Positions 46,802 to 56,233 of a DNA stretch of 64,000 bases are shown one piece after another. Both the position numbers and the translations under genes were made by a program. The notes beneath the pieces were generated by a model. That model made no database searches. It was not told the DNA's origin and saw nothing but the letters and a program-made list of their open reading frames with translations. Position 1 is the first letter of the stretch, and the number at the start of each line of letters is the position of its first letter. Location: positions 372,001-436,000 of the forward strand of contig NZ_JAGEVL010000005.1 in the NCBI RefSeq assembly GCF_017583065.1. Direction: 5' to 3'. The DNA is from Staphylococcus shinii (GTDB taxonomy: Bacteria > Bacillota > Bacilli > Staphylococcales > Staphylococcaceae).

Positions 46802-47620
46802 ATGATAGATAATAATAAGTCTATAAAAGATACATATATGTCGAATGAAACTATTGAAAACATAAACAATCAAGTACAAATGAAAGAAGTTATGTTTAAT
46901 CAAACGCCAGGACGTTATGCACTTAAATCAGTGATGTCGGGATTTTTATTAGCTATCGTTACAGTATTTATGTTAGGTATCAAGACGCAATTTGCTGGGA
47001 CAAATGAAGGTTTAATAAATTTAATGGCAGCTATTTCTTTTAGTTTAGCATTGGTCCTAATTGTGTTAACACATTCTGAATTATTAACGAGTAATTTTAT
47101 GTATTTAACTGTCGGTTGGTATTATAAAATTATTGGTATGAATAAAGCATTTGGAATTATGCTTGTTTGTTTCTTATTTAACATTATAGGTGGCCTTATA
47201 TTATTTGGATTAATGAAATTTACTCCCATCATGACAACAGAAATGGTTAACAGTTTAATTAAAATGGTAGATGGTAAAACAGTTGGTGCAACGTGGTACG
47301 CAATTTTAGTGAAAGCCATTTTCTGTAACTTCTTTATTAATATTGGCATTTACGTGTCAATCCAATTTAAGGATGGCTTATCTAGAGCATTCTTTATTGC
47401 TTGTGGTGTAGTTGTTTTTGTATTTATGGGCTATGAACATGTCGTATTTAATGCTGGATTGTATTCAGGTATGATCTTTTATGATTTTGACGCGGTGGCG
47501 TGGTTACACGTATTGAAAAATATTATATTCGCCTTTATTGGTAACTATATTGGTGGAGGTATTTTTGTTGGGCTTGTATATGCTTATTTAAATGGTAGAA
47601 GAGATAGCTTGAGCAATTAA
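46802..47620 (+). CDS. nirC: NirC, formate/nitrite-family transporter
   Basis: This is a 272-aa FNT-family channel with six helices. Typical segments are PGRYALKSVMSGFLLAIVTVF, HSELLTSNFMYLTVG, and GYEHVVFNAGLYSGMIFYD. In staphylococci the nirC gene belongs with the nir operon and is thought to move nitrite. Here it is 1 kb upstream of the siroheme/nirBD genes, separated by an acetyltransferase gene, and has its own terminator. A GAGAGGTG ribosome site lies about 12 bases before the ATG. Confidence 0.87.
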   Translation: MIDNNKSIKDTYMSNETIENINNQVQMKEVMFNQTPGRYALKSVMSGFLLAIVTVFMLGIKTQFAGTNEGLINLMAAISFSLALVLIVLTHSELLTSNFMYLTVGWYYKIIGMNKAFGIMLVCFLFNIIGGLILFGLMKFTPIMTTEMVNSLIKMVDGKTVGATWYAILVKAIFCNFFINIGIYVSIQFKDGLSRAFFIACGVVVFVFMGYEHVVFNAGLYSGMIFYDFDAVAWLHVLKNIIFAFIGNYIGGGIFVGLVYAYLNGRRDSLSN

Positions 47621-47922
47621 TTTATCTTTAACAAAAATATCAGTTGTGACTTTAATATGATATGACAAAGTTTATGTTGAGTCTAAGCAAACGAATTAAG
47701 TTATTTAAATATTGAGCATCTCTCGAGCAGTGAGAAAACAAAAGTTTATTCATTAAGAATAGATGATTGTCTCACTGCTTTTTATTTAATTTAAGTTTAT
47801 AAAACGTATCGATTGACTCAATTATTAAGAAGCCATATTGTATTTATATGATTGCAAAATTGTTTGTTATTATAGGAATATTTTAGTGGATAAATGAGCG
47901 AACAATAGATAGGAGTGACAAC
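47621..47922. other. Intergenic region after nirC
   Basis: Apart from the terminator at 47726-47783, this AT-rich stretch holds only the presumed promoter of the acetyltransferase gene. No operator or small gene was recognised. Confidence 0.5.
47726..47783 (+). terminator. Terminator after nirC
   Basis: AGCAGTGAGA and TCTCACTGCT arms are followed by TTTTATTT. Confidence 0.82.
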
Positions 47923-48462
47923 ATGTCTGATTATAATATAAGAGTTGCGGTAGAATCTGATGCAGAATCAATACAAAAATTAATGTATGAAGCATTTACA
48001 CCATTAAGAGAGTTAGGAATTGATTGGCCATCTGTTAATGCAAGCGTAGATTTGGTCAAAAAAAATATCATTACAAGTACGACATTTGTATTGGAAAATG
48101 AGTCGGAAATAATTTCAACAATTACGGTTCGTTATCCTTGGGAAGGTAAACGTCGTATCTCTCATTATCCATTCGTTTGGTGGTTTGCTACAAAACCGTC
48201 TTATGATGGTAAAGGTTATGGTAGTAAACTTTTAAATTATGTCGAAGAAACATTCTTACGAGATACACTTAAAGCACCTGCAGTAACTTTAGGTACTTCT
48301 GCACGTAAACATCCATGGTTATTAGATATTTATAAAAAACGCGGTTATGAAGTCTATGCTGAACATGAAAGTGATGATGGAGATTTAGGCGTAATCATGC
48401 GTAAAGTGCTAATACCTGAAAGATTTGATGAAGAAGTCTTAGGTATGCCACCTTTTCATTAA
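47923..48462 (+). CDS. GNAT-family acetyltransferase
   Basis: This 179-aa acetyltransferase has the acetyl-CoA motif in PSYDGKGYGSKLLNYVEETFL and a C-terminal KHPWLLDIYKKRGYEVYAE segment. AGGAGTG precedes the ATG. It is monocistronic and lies between nirC and the siroheme/nirBD genes; nothing ties it to nitrite metabolism. The hairpin at 48479-48517 closes it. Substrate unknown. Confidence 0.85.
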   Translation: MSDYNIRVAVESDAESIQKLMYEAFTPLRELGIDWPSVNASVDLVKKNIITSTTFVLENESEIISTITVRYPWEGKRRISHYPFVWWFATKPSYDGKGYGSKLLNYVEETFLRDTLKAPAVTLGTSARKHPWLLDIYKKRGYEVYAEHESDDGDLGVIMRKVLIPERFDEEVLGMPPFH

Positions 48463-48478
48463 TTAATAAAAGATATAT

Positions 48479-48517
48479 TAGGGAATCCTTTTATCTTAAG
48501 TATAAGGGGATTCCCTA
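48479..48517 (+). terminator. Hairpin ending the acetyltransferase gene and overlapping the nir control region
   Basis: TAGGGAATCC and GGATTCCCTA arms form a perfect 10-bp stem with a 19-base loop, followed by TTTATATATATATTT. The right arm is part of the NreC-type palindrome at 48504-48517. Confidence 0.65.
48504..48517. promoter_or_regulatory. NreC-type palindrome upstream of the nir operon
   Basis: AAGGG-GATT-CCCTA matches the GC-rich TAGGG-N4-CCCTA palindrome described for NreC activation of staphylococcal nir and nar operons, with one mismatch. It lies about 80 bases before the first nir gene. Confidence 0.65.
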
Positions 48518-48530
48518 TTTATATATATAT

Positions 48531-48548
48531 TTGTGAATAAATTCACAT
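48531..48548. promoter_or_regulatory. Rex box at the nir operon promoter
   Basis: TTGTGAA-TAAA-TTCACAT matches the Rex consensus TTGTGAAWWWWTTCACAA at all but the last base. Rex senses NADH/NAD+ and represses anaerobic genes, including nitrite-reduction genes, in S. aureus. Confidence 0.75.
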
Positions 48549-48598
48549 TATTTCTTAAATTTGTATTACAATGCAAGTATAAGATGGGTGGTGAGGAA

Positions 48599-49339
48599 AT
48601 GGCTGAAAATATTTTAGTGATTCATGGCATGCGAAAAGGTAAACAAAACAACATGATTTATGAATTTGTAAAACAATTGATGATGTCAAAGAACAGACAT
48701 GTGCATATTGCATTTTTAGAGGGTGAAACGCACAATTTGAGAGTTGTCATGAACAATTTAATACGACAAGGATCTTTTGAATTTAATATCATTCCTTTGT
48801 TGTTGTTTCCAGCAAAACATTATTTATATGATATACCCTCAGTTTTAGGATCCTTGAAAAGTGACTATCCACATATTAGAAGTAATATTGCACAACCACT
48901 GGGTACACATAGAGAAATGTCGAATATTATTAACAGACGGATTGCCAATGCTTTAGTTTCAGTAGGCCATGTAAACAGAATTATTTTAATCGCCCATGGA
49001 AGTTCTTATTATAAAGAACCGGATTATGCATTAAATAAATTAATGCGTGACTGTAATGTTTTTAATATACCTATGCAGATGATGACAGTGTATGGCGATT
49101 ATAGCTATCAATTATATATAGAACAGTATTTAAATAAGAGTGAAGGTATATTGATTGTGCCAGTTTTTCTTTATAACGGCTTTTTAGTAAAAAAAATAAA
49201 AAAAGAAATTAATCAATTTAATATAGCGTCACATGTTTATTATAGCGATGTGATTAATTTTAATAATGAGCTTTTAGCAATAATAGAAGACAGAATAAAA
49301 GAAATTGAGGAATTAGCAAATGTATCCTATTCAACTTAA
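48599..49339 (+). CDS. CbiX/SirB-type sirohydrochlorin chelatase (staphylococcal NirR)
   Basis: This 246-aa cytoplasmic protein has two CbiX/SirB-like chelatase halves. The first begins ILVIHGMRKGKQNNMIYEFV and the second begins RIILIAHGSSYYKEP; both carry the metal-site His after IxxxHG. It should insert iron into sirohydrochlorin to make siroheme for NirB. In older staphylococcal literature the gene at this position is called nirR. The frame is open to a GTG at 48533, but that codon lies in the Rex box, so ATG 48599 is preferred. GGGTGG is 9 bases upstream of it. It overlaps the next gene by 20 bases. Confidence 0.8.
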   Translation: MAENILVIHGMRKGKQNNMIYEFVKQLMMSKNRHVHIAFLEGETHNLRVVMNNLIRQGSFEFNIIPLLLFPAKHYLYDIPSVLGSLKSDYPHIRSNIAQPLGTHREMSNIINRRIANALVSVGHVNRIILIAHGSSYYKEPDYALNKLMRDCNVFNIPMQMMTVYGDYSYQLYIEQYLNKSEGILIVPVFLYNGFLVKKIKKEINQFNIASHVYYSDVINFNNELLAIIEDRIKEIEELANVSYST

Positions 49340-49784
49340 TGTAACCAACAAACAAATTGTCATTATAGGCGGAGGCAAGATTGCATATAGAAAACTAACG
49401 CAAATATTAAAAGAAGATGCTTGTTCAGTAATGATTATTAGTAAAAAATTTTTACCTGAATTTTTTGAGATTGAACATCCTAACGTAAAGCTATTAACAA
49501 AGTGTTATGACAAAAATGATATTAAAAATGCATCGTTGGTTATAGCTGCTACTGATAATTCAAAGGTTAATGACCAAATAAAAAAAGATGCAAAGGCGCA
49601 TCAACTAGTCAATCATACAAGCGATCAGCGACAGTCCGATTTTTTCAATATGTTAGAGATAGAATTTGAAGATATAAAAATTTGTTTGAGATCTAATGGA
49701 AACGATTGTGCAAAAGTGAAGCATATATCACAGGTAATACAAGCTTATTTAACAGAGGTTTATAAGGAGGATAAACATGACTAA
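49320..49784 (+). CDS. Precorrin-2 dehydrogenase (Met8/SirC-like)
   Basis: This 154-aa enzyme oxidises precorrin-2 to sirohydrochlorin with NAD+. The N-terminal Rossmann motif is IVIIGGGKIAYRKLTQIL, and LVIAATDNSKVND follows, as in Met8p and the CysG N-terminus. The C-terminal helical part is short compared with yeast Met8p. It overlaps the chelatase gene by 20 bases and nirB by 8, so it belongs to the nir operon. The name sirA or sirC is used in different staphylococcal species. Confidence 0.87.
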   Translation: MYPIQLNVTNKQIVIIGGGKIAYRKLTQILKEDACSVMIISKKFLPEFFEIEHPNVKLLTKCYDKNDIKNASLVIAATDNSKVNDQIKKDAKAHQLVNHTSDQRQSDFFNMLEIEFEDIKICLRSNGNDCAKVKHISQVIQAYLTEVYKEDKHD

Positions 49785-52188
49785 GAAAAAATTAGTAATG
49801 ATTGGTAACGGGATGGCAGGGCTACGGACGATAGAAGAAATATTAGAACGTGAAGCAGAAAAATATGAAATAACGATAATAGGTAAAGAATCATACCCTA
49901 ATTATAACCGCATCATGTTGTCGAATATTTTACAAAAGAAAATGACAGTTGAAGAAACTATTATGAATAGTTACGACTGGTATAAAGAAAATAATATACA
50001 ACTCGTTACGGGTGATCCAGTCGTAGAAGTTAACCGTAATTTAAAATACGTGACAACAAAAGCGGGATGTAAATTTGAATATGACGTATGTATATTTGCC
50101 ACTGGTTCAAAAGCGTTTGTATTACCAATACCTGGTTCAACATTACCAAGCGTAATTGGCTGGCGTACTATTGAAGATACTGAACGTATGATTGAAATAG
50201 CGCAATCTAAAAAACGTGCAATCGTAATAGGTGGAGGGTTACTGGGGTTAGAATGTGCTAGAGGGCTAATGGATCAAGGTATGGCGGTTACTGTTGTTCA
50301 CTTGGCGGAGTGGTTAATGGAAATGCAACTTGATAAAAAAGCAGGAGAACTATTAAAAGAAGATCTAGAGGGGCAAGGCATGAACTTTAAATTACAAGCA
50401 AGTACGAGTGCCATACTTGGTAATGAAGATGTAACAGGTATCGAACTATCAGATGGAACGACGATGGAAGCGGATTTAGTAGTTATGGCTGTCGGGATAA
50501 GACCATTTATAGAAGTTGCTAAAGAAAGTGGTCTCGAGGTAAATCGAGGTATTCAAGTAAATGATTATATGCAAACTAGTGACTCAGATATTTTCGCTGT
50601 AGGTGAGTGTGCGGAACATGATGGTAAAGTATATGGATTAGTTGCTCCATTATATGAACAAGGAAAAGTTCTGGCAGATTATTTAACAGGTCGCGATACG
50701 GCAGGTTACAAAGGATCTACAACGTTTACTTCATTGAAAGTTTCAGGATGTGATTTGTATAGTGCTGGATATATTACTGAAGACAAAGATGTTAAAGGTA
50801 TTGAAATTTTTGATAGTCAACAAAACCATTATAAAAAAGTGTTTGTAAAAGATAATGTAATTGTCGGAGCAGTATTATATAGTGACATTGAAGATGGGCC
50901 ACGTTTCTTTAATATGATGAAAAAGGAAGAATTGCTCGATGATTATACTATGGTATCTCTGTTGCATAAAGGCGGTGAATCTGTAGGACTTAGTATTGAA
51001 GATATGGCTGACGACGAAACAATTTGTGGATGTAATGGTGTGTCGAAAGGTAAGATTATTGAAGCCATAAAAACAAATGGATTAACAAATGTGGAAGAAG
51101 TAACAAAGACGACAAAAGCGGGTAACTCATGTGGTAAGTGTAAAGGACAAATAGGTCAAATTTTAGAATATACATTGGGTGATGACTTTATTGCTGCTAA
51201 ACCTACAGGTATATGTGCATGTACAGATTTAACACGTGACCAAATTGTAACACAAATCAGAGCGAAACAATTAAAGTTGTCTGAAGCAGTAAGAAACCAA
51301 TTAAACTTTAAAGATAAAGATGGTTGCCCTAAATGTAGACCAGCATTAAATTACTATTTAAATATGGTATATCCATTTGATCACGAAGATGAAATTGCTT
51401 CAAGATTTGCGAATGAACGTTATCATGCAAATATTCAAAAAGATGGCACTTTCTCTGTAATCCCACAAATGCGTGGTGGCGTTACAGATGCAGATCAATT
51501 AATACGTTTAGGAGAAGTTGCTAAAAAATATAATGTACCACTAGTGAAAGTAACAGGCTCTCAACGTATCGGTTTATATGGTATAAGGAAAGAGTTGTTG
51601 CCACAAGTCTGGGAAGATTTAGAGATGCGTTCTGCTTCTGCATATGGTAAAAAGACACGTTCAGTTAAAAGTTGTGTTGGAAAATCATTTTGTCGTTTTG
51701 GTACACAACATACAACACAACTAGGAATCAGGTTAGAAAAAATGTTTGAGTATATCGATACACCGCATAAGTTCAAAATGGGTGTGTCTGGATGTCCAAG
51801 AAGCTGTGTAGAATCAGGCGTTAAAGACTTTGGTGTTATTGGTGTAGAAAATGGTTTTCAAATATATATTGGTGGTAATGGCGGTACAGAAGTAACTGTC
51901 GGCCAACATTTAACTACAGTGGAAACTGAAGATGAAGTAGTTCTATTATGTGGGGCGTTGATGCAATATTATAGAGAAACTGCAAATTATGCTGAACGTA
52001 CAGCGCCTTGGTTAAACAGACTAGGTTTTGAAAATGTGCAAGCAGTATTGTTAGATCAAGAAAAACAACAGAAATTATTTAATCGTATTATGAAAGCAAA
52101 AGCAGCGGCGGGTAATGAACCTTGGAGACAGATTGTAGATAATGAATTTGCACAAAGTATATTTGAAGTAGAGGAAGTGAAAGTATGA
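49777..52188 (+). CDS. nirB: Nitrite reductase (NADH) large subunit
   Basis: This is an 803-aa cytoplasmic assimilatory/detoxifying nitrite reductase. From the N-terminus it has an FAD domain (IGNGMAGLRTIEE), an NAD domain (VIGGGLLGLECARGL), a BFD-type [2Fe-2S] site (CGCNGVSKGKI with CGKCKGQIGQ), a second cysteine set (CACTD with CPKCRPALNYYL), and the sulfite/nitrite reductase domain. Siroheme-[4Fe-4S] ligands lie in CVGKSFCRFG and CPRSCVESG. All cofactor residues appear intact. It overlaps the genes on both sides (8 and 4 bases). It reduces nitrite to ammonium. Confidence 0.97.
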   Translation: MTKKKLVMIGNGMAGLRTIEEILEREAEKYEITIIGKESYPNYNRIMLSNILQKKMTVEETIMNSYDWYKENNIQLVTGDPVVEVNRNLKYVTTKAGCKFEYDVCIFATGSKAFVLPIPGSTLPSVIGWRTIEDTERMIEIAQSKKRAIVIGGGLLGLECARGLMDQGMAVTVVHLAEWLMEMQLDKKAGELLKEDLEGQGMNFKLQASTSAILGNEDVTGIELSDGTTMEADLVVMAVGIRPFIEVAKESGLEVNRGIQVNDYMQTSDSDIFAVGECAEHDGKVYGLVAPLYEQGKVLADYLTGRDTAGYKGSTTFTSLKVSGCDLYSAGYITEDKDVKGIEIFDSQQNHYKKVFVKDNVIVGAVLYSDIEDGPRFFNMMKKEELLDDYTMVSLLHKGGESVGLSIEDMADDETICGCNGVSKGKIIEAIKTNGLTNVEEVTKTTKAGNSCGKCKGQIGQILEYTLGDDFIAAKPTGICACTDLTRDQIVTQIRAKQLKLSEAVRNQLNFKDKDGCPKCRPALNYYLNMVYPFDHEDEIASRFANERYHANIQKDGTFSVIPQMRGGVTDADQLIRLGEVAKKYNVPLVKVTGSQRIGLYGIRKELLPQVWEDLEMRSASAYGKKTRSVKSCVGKSFCRFGTQHTTQLGIRLEKMFEYIDTPHKFKMGVSGCPRSCVESGVKDFGVIGVENGFQIYIGGNGGTEVTVGQHLTTVETEDEVVLLCGALMQYYRETANYAERTAPWLNRLGFENVQAVLLDQEKQQKLFNRIMKAKAAAGNEPWRQIVDNEFAQSIFEVEEVKV

Positions 52189-52499
52189 TAGCGACGAACA
52201 AAGTAAAGGTGGCGAACGTCGATGAACTCACACCATTAATCGGAAAGAAAGTAAGAGTTAAAGATCATGAAATTGGTATTTTTCTAACTGCTAATGGTGA
52301 AATTCATGCAGTTAATAATATTTGTCCTCATAAACAAGGGCCACTTTCGGAAGGGACAGTGAGTGGTGACTTTATATATTGCCCTTTACATGATCAAAAG
52401 ATTGACTTAAAGACAGGCATTGTGGAAGAACCAGATACAGGATGTGTAGAAGTATATAAAGTTGAAATTATCGATAGGGAAGTTTATATATGCATTTAG
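52185..52499 (+). CDS. nirD: Nitrite reductase (NADH) small subunit
   Basis: This 104-aa Rieske-type subunit supports NirB. The cluster ligands are complete: CPH in NNICPHKQGPLSEG and CPLH in FIYCPLHDQKID. Some NirD proteins lack the cluster, but this one should bind [2Fe-2S]. It overlaps nirB by 4 bases and the following methyltransferase gene by 10. Confidence 0.95.
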   Translation: MIATNKVKVANVDELTPLIGKKVRVKDHEIGIFLTANGEIHAVNNICPHKQGPLSEGTVSGDFIYCPLHDQKIDLKTGIVEEPDTGCVEVYKVEIIDREVYICI

Positions 52500-53446
52500 T
52501 AGAATCAGGCAAAGTGTATCTTGTTGGTGCCGGCCCAGGTAATCCAACACTTTTAACAAGAAAGGCTGAGCAATTGATAAGATGTGCAGACATTATATTA
52601 TACGATAGATTAGTAAACCCATTCATATTACAATTAGCTAAACCTGAAAGTGAAATTATCGATGTAGGAAAACGACCTTACCAAAAACATATACAACAAA
52701 GTGAAATTAATGAACAAATCATTTCAGCGGCACAACATCATTCGTGTGTAGTCAGATTAAAAGGCGGCGACCCTGCAATATTTGGTAGAGTTCAAGAAGA
52801 AGCCGTAGCATTATCTGTACAGGGAATCCCTTTTGAAATTGTACCAGGTATTACATCAGCTAGTGCTGCGGCTGCTAAAATGGGTATAGGGCTAACTGCA
52901 AGAAATGTTGCTAAAGCTATTACTTTCACAACTGCTTCTCACTGTAAAGGTCAAGTAGAGGCACTTGATTTACACAGTCTTATGCACGGAGACACATTGG
53001 CTATTTATATGGGCATAAAAAAGCTACCTCAAATAGTAAAACAAATATATCAAAAAACAAAAATAGATTTCCCTATAGCAATTTTTTATAATGTGTCTAC
53101 TTATCATGAACAAATGATTTCTGGCCACCTTACTACAATAATCAAACAAGTAGAAGCACAAGATTTAGAAATGACACCAGGTATCATTATTATAGGTAAA
53201 GTCATGGATATGGCAAATGAAATGTTCAGAAACATTGATAATACGAAAAGAAAAAATTATTTGATTTCTGGAAAGCGAAGTTTAGCTATTGAGAAAGCTT
53301 TTGAATTATATGCAGCAGGACATTATTGCTTGATTAAAATAGATTCCCAACAATCTTATCATAAATCTCAATTTAAACTTTATGAACAGCAGGAAAAAGA
53401 CTTAGAATTTGATGAACATATATTTATGGATAATTATCAATCATAG
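52490..53446 (+). CDS. cobA: Uroporphyrinogen-III C-methyltransferase
   Basis: This is a 318-aa SUMT enzyme that makes precorrin-2 for siroheme from uroporphyrinogen III and SAM. Motifs are VYLVGAGPGNPTLLTRKA, VRLKGGDPAIFGRVQEE, and EIVPGITSASAAAAKMGI. The catalytic domain ends near 245. About 70 extra residues follow (KNYLISGKRSLAIEKAF onward) and resemble a remnant of a uroporphyrinogen-III synthase-like extension. It ends the nir operon, with a terminator at 53489. In staphylococcal literature it is also called sirB, nasF or sumT. Confidence 0.93.
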   Translation: MHLVESGKVYLVGAGPGNPTLLTRKAEQLIRCADIILYDRLVNPFILQLAKPESEIIDVGKRPYQKHIQQSEINEQIISAAQHHSCVVRLKGGDPAIFGRVQEEAVALSVQGIPFEIVPGITSASAAAAKMGIGLTARNVAKAITFTTASHCKGQVEALDLHSLMHGDTLAIYMGIKKLPQIVKQIYQKTKIDFPIAIFYNVSTYHEQMISGHLTTIIKQVEAQDLEMTPGIIIIGKVMDMANEMFRNIDNTKRKNYLISGKRSLAIEKAFELYAAGHYCLIKIDSQQSYHKSQFKLYEQQEKDLEFDEHIFMDNYQS

Positions 53447-53488
53447 ACAATTCTATTTTTAGCACTTTCATAATTTAATAAGCAATAT

Positions 53489-53529
53489 AAAAAATGACAA
53501 ATTACTATGTTAGTAATTTGTCATTTTTT
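53489..53529. terminator. Terminator at the end of the nir operon
   Basis: AAAAAATGACAAATTACTA and TAGTAATTTGTCATTTTTT are perfect 19-bp arms with a 3-base loop and T6. It is symmetrical enough to act in both directions. Confidence 0.92.
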
Positions 53530-53796
53530 ATTTGCACTAATAATAGATGGATAATTCAGACCGAACGTGATAGCTAAAGGTTTTAATTTATATGAAACCA
53601 TTCTTAAATTAAGTCTTATTATTTTTAAAAAGTAAATATATTAACGCAATATAAAAATAATGTCATTGAAATTTTACTATAAATTAATTTAACACAACAT
53701 AAAATATGTTAAGTTGTAAACATACAGTTATTAATTGGGGTAACAATTTTATTTTGAGGAATGTAGTTTTAAAAAATATAATATGAGGTGATTTTA
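53530..53796. other. Leader and promoter region of the lipase gene
   Basis: This AT-rich region has no ORF and must hold the lipase promoter. No clear regulatory palindrome was identified. Confidence 0.5.
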
Positions 53797-56202
53797 ATGA
53801 AGAGAAAAGAGAAACAATCTACAAAAACAGAAGTACAAAGATTTAGTATTAGGAAGTATTCAGTCGGAACGGTTTCAGTATTAGCAGCAACATTTTTTAT
53901 AGCAAGTGGGCACGTTTCTGAAGCAAGTGAATTGAATCACACACAAGAAAATGCTAATAACAATATTCCAACAGTTAACTCCGATATAGCTAATGGCACG
54001 AGCTCAAACAAAGAGAAACAAGTTCCCTCTGAAAATAATTTTAAATTAGAATCAAGTAATACACCTGAAGAATTAAGTCAGCAATCATCTGAAACATCTC
54101 CCGCATCTCACAATGACTTAGTAAAACAAACAGAACCTATTGTTCAAGACGCGCCAACAGAAAAAAAAGACACAAATATTGAAAAAAATAATAGTGTTGA
54201 CCAAACCACGGATCAAAAATTGTCAACAGATTCTGATAATGAACATAAAGAAGAAATCTCGAATAAAGCAGAAGTAGAAAAAGAAGAAGAAGCTCCGAAT
54301 AAAGCAGAAGTAGAAAAAGAAGAAGAAGCTCCGAATAAAGCAGAAGTAGACAAAGAAGAAGAAACCCCGAATAAAGCAGAAGTAGAAAAAGAAGAAGAAG
54401 CTCTGAATAAAGCAGAAGTAGAAAAAGAAGAAGAAGCTCTGAATAAAGCAGAAGTAGAAAAAGAAGAAGAAGCCCCGAATAAAGCAGAAGTAGAAAAAGA
54501 AGAAGAAGCCACGGATAAAGTAAAAGTAGACAAAGAAGAAGCTCCGAATAAAGCAGAGGTAGACAAAGAAGAAGAAGCCCCGAATAAAGTAGAAGTAGAA
54601 AAAGAAGAAGAAGAAGCTCCGAATAAAGCAGAGGTAGACAAAGAAGAAGAAGCTCCAAATAAAGCAGAGGTAGACAAAGAAGAAGAAGCCCTGAATAAAG
54701 CAGAAGTGGAAAAAGAAGAAGAAGCCTCGAATAAAGTAGAAGCAGACAAAGAAGAAGAACCTTCGAATAAAGCGAAAGCAGAAAAAGATGACAAAACTCA
54801 AACAGACACTGAAAATAAAAATGACGAAAATAGCAATAAACAAAAGATAGAAAATTTAAAAATAAAAAATGGTTTTAATCCAAATAAAAACGAAGTAAAG
54901 CAAGAGACTAAAAATGATCCAACAAAAGTAAAAGATTCAGAAGCAAATAAACAAGCTACAACGCGTAATCGTTCTCAAGTGCAACAAGCTCAAGTGGAAT
55001 CTTTATTAAAAACTGCTAAAAAAGCAGAACAAGGTGTACATGTAAATAAATACCCAATTATATTAGTACATGGTTTCTTAGGTTTAATGGATGGTAATAA
55101 ACCGGATTTGTATCCAAATTATTGGGGTGGAAAGAAATACAAAGTGAAAGAAGAATTAGAAAAAGCAGGTTATGAAGTATACGAAGCGAGTATAAGTGCA
55201 GTTGGCAGTAACTATGGTCGTGCTGTAGAGTTATATCACTATATTAAAGGCGGTCAGGTAGATTATGGTGCGGCACATGCGGCAAAATACGGTCATAACA
55301 GATATGGAAAAACGTATGAAGGTATTATGCCTGACTGGGAACCGGGTCAGAAAGTGCATTTAATTGGTCACAGTATGGGCGGACAAACGATTCGTTTACT
55401 TGAGCAATTTTTACGTTTTGGTAATCCTGAAGAAATTAAATATCAAGAACAACATGGTGGTACAATTTCTCCATTATTCCAAGGGCAAAAAGATAATATG
55501 ATTTCATCAATCACAACATTGGCAACGCCACATAAAGGTTCTCAAGCTTCTGATAAGTTAGCAAATAAAGATTTTATCAAAAATATATTGAACAATATTG
55601 CAAAATTAGGTAATAATAAAAAATCTAAAATTGATTTTGGACTTTCACAATGGGGCTTCGAACAGCAGCCTAATGAAACTTATATAGAATATGTAAAACG
55701 ATTGAAAGATAGTCCAGTTTGGAATACTGATGATAATGCAGCTAGAGATTTAACAACATTTGGCTCAGAGGATTTGAACCTAAATACATCAGTTAATCCT
55801 AATATTGTATACACATCTTTTGCAGGTCAAGCAACGCATAAAAATAGTTTAGGTCATCACAGACCTAACAGTGGTTTGTTTGGACTAATGGATTTAACAA
55901 GTAAATTGATAGGTAAAGATTCTAGAGAAGATTGGCAAGAAAATGATGGTGTTGTAGCAGTTACATCTGCATTAAGTCCAACTGGACAACCCGCTAAAAA
56001 AGTACAAGATTTAACGCAAGCTACAGAAAAAGGTGTTTGGCAAGTGATGCCAATTAAAAAAGATTGGGATCATGTCGATTTCATAGGTTTGGATAACCTT
56101 GATAGAAAACGTACAGGACAAGAACTTGAAGAATTTTATACTGGTATCATTGATCACTTGATGCGAGTAGAAGCGCGTGAGGAACAAGCAGTTGCTGTAT
56201 AA
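53797..56202 (+). CDS. Secreted pre-pro-lipase with YSIRK signal and acidic repeats
   Basis: This is an 801-aa secreted triacylglycerol lipase of the staphylococcal Geh/Sal family. The YSIRK-type signal ([13 protein letters not shown], 16-28) is likely cleaved near residue 43. A Ser/Thr/Gln-rich propeptide follows, with an unusual run of about 15 twelve-residue acidic repeats (about 156-335). The mature lipase starts near residue 400 ([13 protein letters not shown]). The catalytic Ser526 is in LIGHSMGGQ; the His lies in [11 protein letters not shown] near the C-terminus. There is no LPXTG anchor. GAGGTG precedes ATG 53797. It sits between the nir and nar operons. Confidence 0.92.
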   Translation: MKRKEKQSTKTEVQRFSIRKYSVGTVSVLAATFFIASGHVSEASELNHTQENANNNIPTVNSDIANGTSSNKEKQVPSENNFKLESSNTPEELSQQSSETSPASHNDLVKQTEPIVQDAPTEKKDTNIEKNNSVDQTTDQKLSTDSDNEHKEEISNKAEVEKEEEAPNKAEVEKEEEAPNKAEVDKEEETPNKAEVEKEEEALNKAEVEKEEEALNKAEVEKEEEAPNKAEVEKEEEATDKVKVDKEEAPNKAEVDKEEEAPNKVEVEKEEEEAPNKAEVDKEEEAPNKAEVDKEEEALNKAEVEKEEEASNKVEADKEEEPSNKAKAEKDDKTQTDTENKNDENSNKQKIENLKIKNGFNPNKNEVKQETKNDPTKVKDSEANKQATTRNRSQVQQAQVESLLKTAKKAEQGVHVNKYPIILVHGFLGLMDGNKPDLYPNYWGGKKYKVKEELEKAGYEVYEASISAVGSNYGRAVELYHYIKGGQVDYGAAHAAKYGHNRYGKTYEGIMPDWEPGQKVHLIGHSMGGQTIRLLEQFLRFGNPEEIKYQEQHGGTISPLFQGQKDNMISSITTLATPHKGSQASDKLANKDFIKNILNNIAKLGNNKKSKIDFGLSQWGFEQQPNETYIEYVKRLKDSPVWNTDDNAARDLTTFGSEDLNLNTSVNPNIVYTSFAGQATHKNSLGHHRPNSGLFGLMDLTSKLIGKDSREDWQENDGVVAVTSALSPTGQPAKKVQDLTQATEKGVWQVMPIKKDWDHVDFIGLDNLDRKRTGQELEEFYTGIIDHLMRVEAREEQAVAV
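54262..54801 (+). repeat. 36-bp tandem repeat in the lipase propeptide
   Basis: About 15 units of 36 bases encode [12 protein letters not shown] with changes (E/D at position 6, A/P/L/T/S at the end). Unit 8 lacks three bases and unit 10 has three extra, so the frame is kept. The last unit is degenerate ([12 protein letters not shown]). Stops are absent in all minus-strand frames, producing spurious long antisense ORFs. Confidence 0.95.
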
Positions 56203-56233
56203 ATAAAAGAAAAATGACTTTTAAATTTTAAAC

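Noticed and set aside
48533-48598. N-terminal extension of the CbiX/SirB-type protein from GTG 48533
   Set aside because: The segment overlaps the Rex box and promoter region, lacks a ribosome site and has no counterpart in the chelatase fold.
54262-54801. CRISPR array
   Set aside because: The tandem units are contiguous with no spacers and are in frame inside a lipase gene.
54137-54843. Three long minus-strand ORFs (173-206 residues) rich in Leu, Ser or Phe opposite the lipase repeats
   Set aside because: They arise because the 36-bp repeat lacks stops on the minus strand. The products are repetitive, lack ribosome sites and have no protein-like composition.
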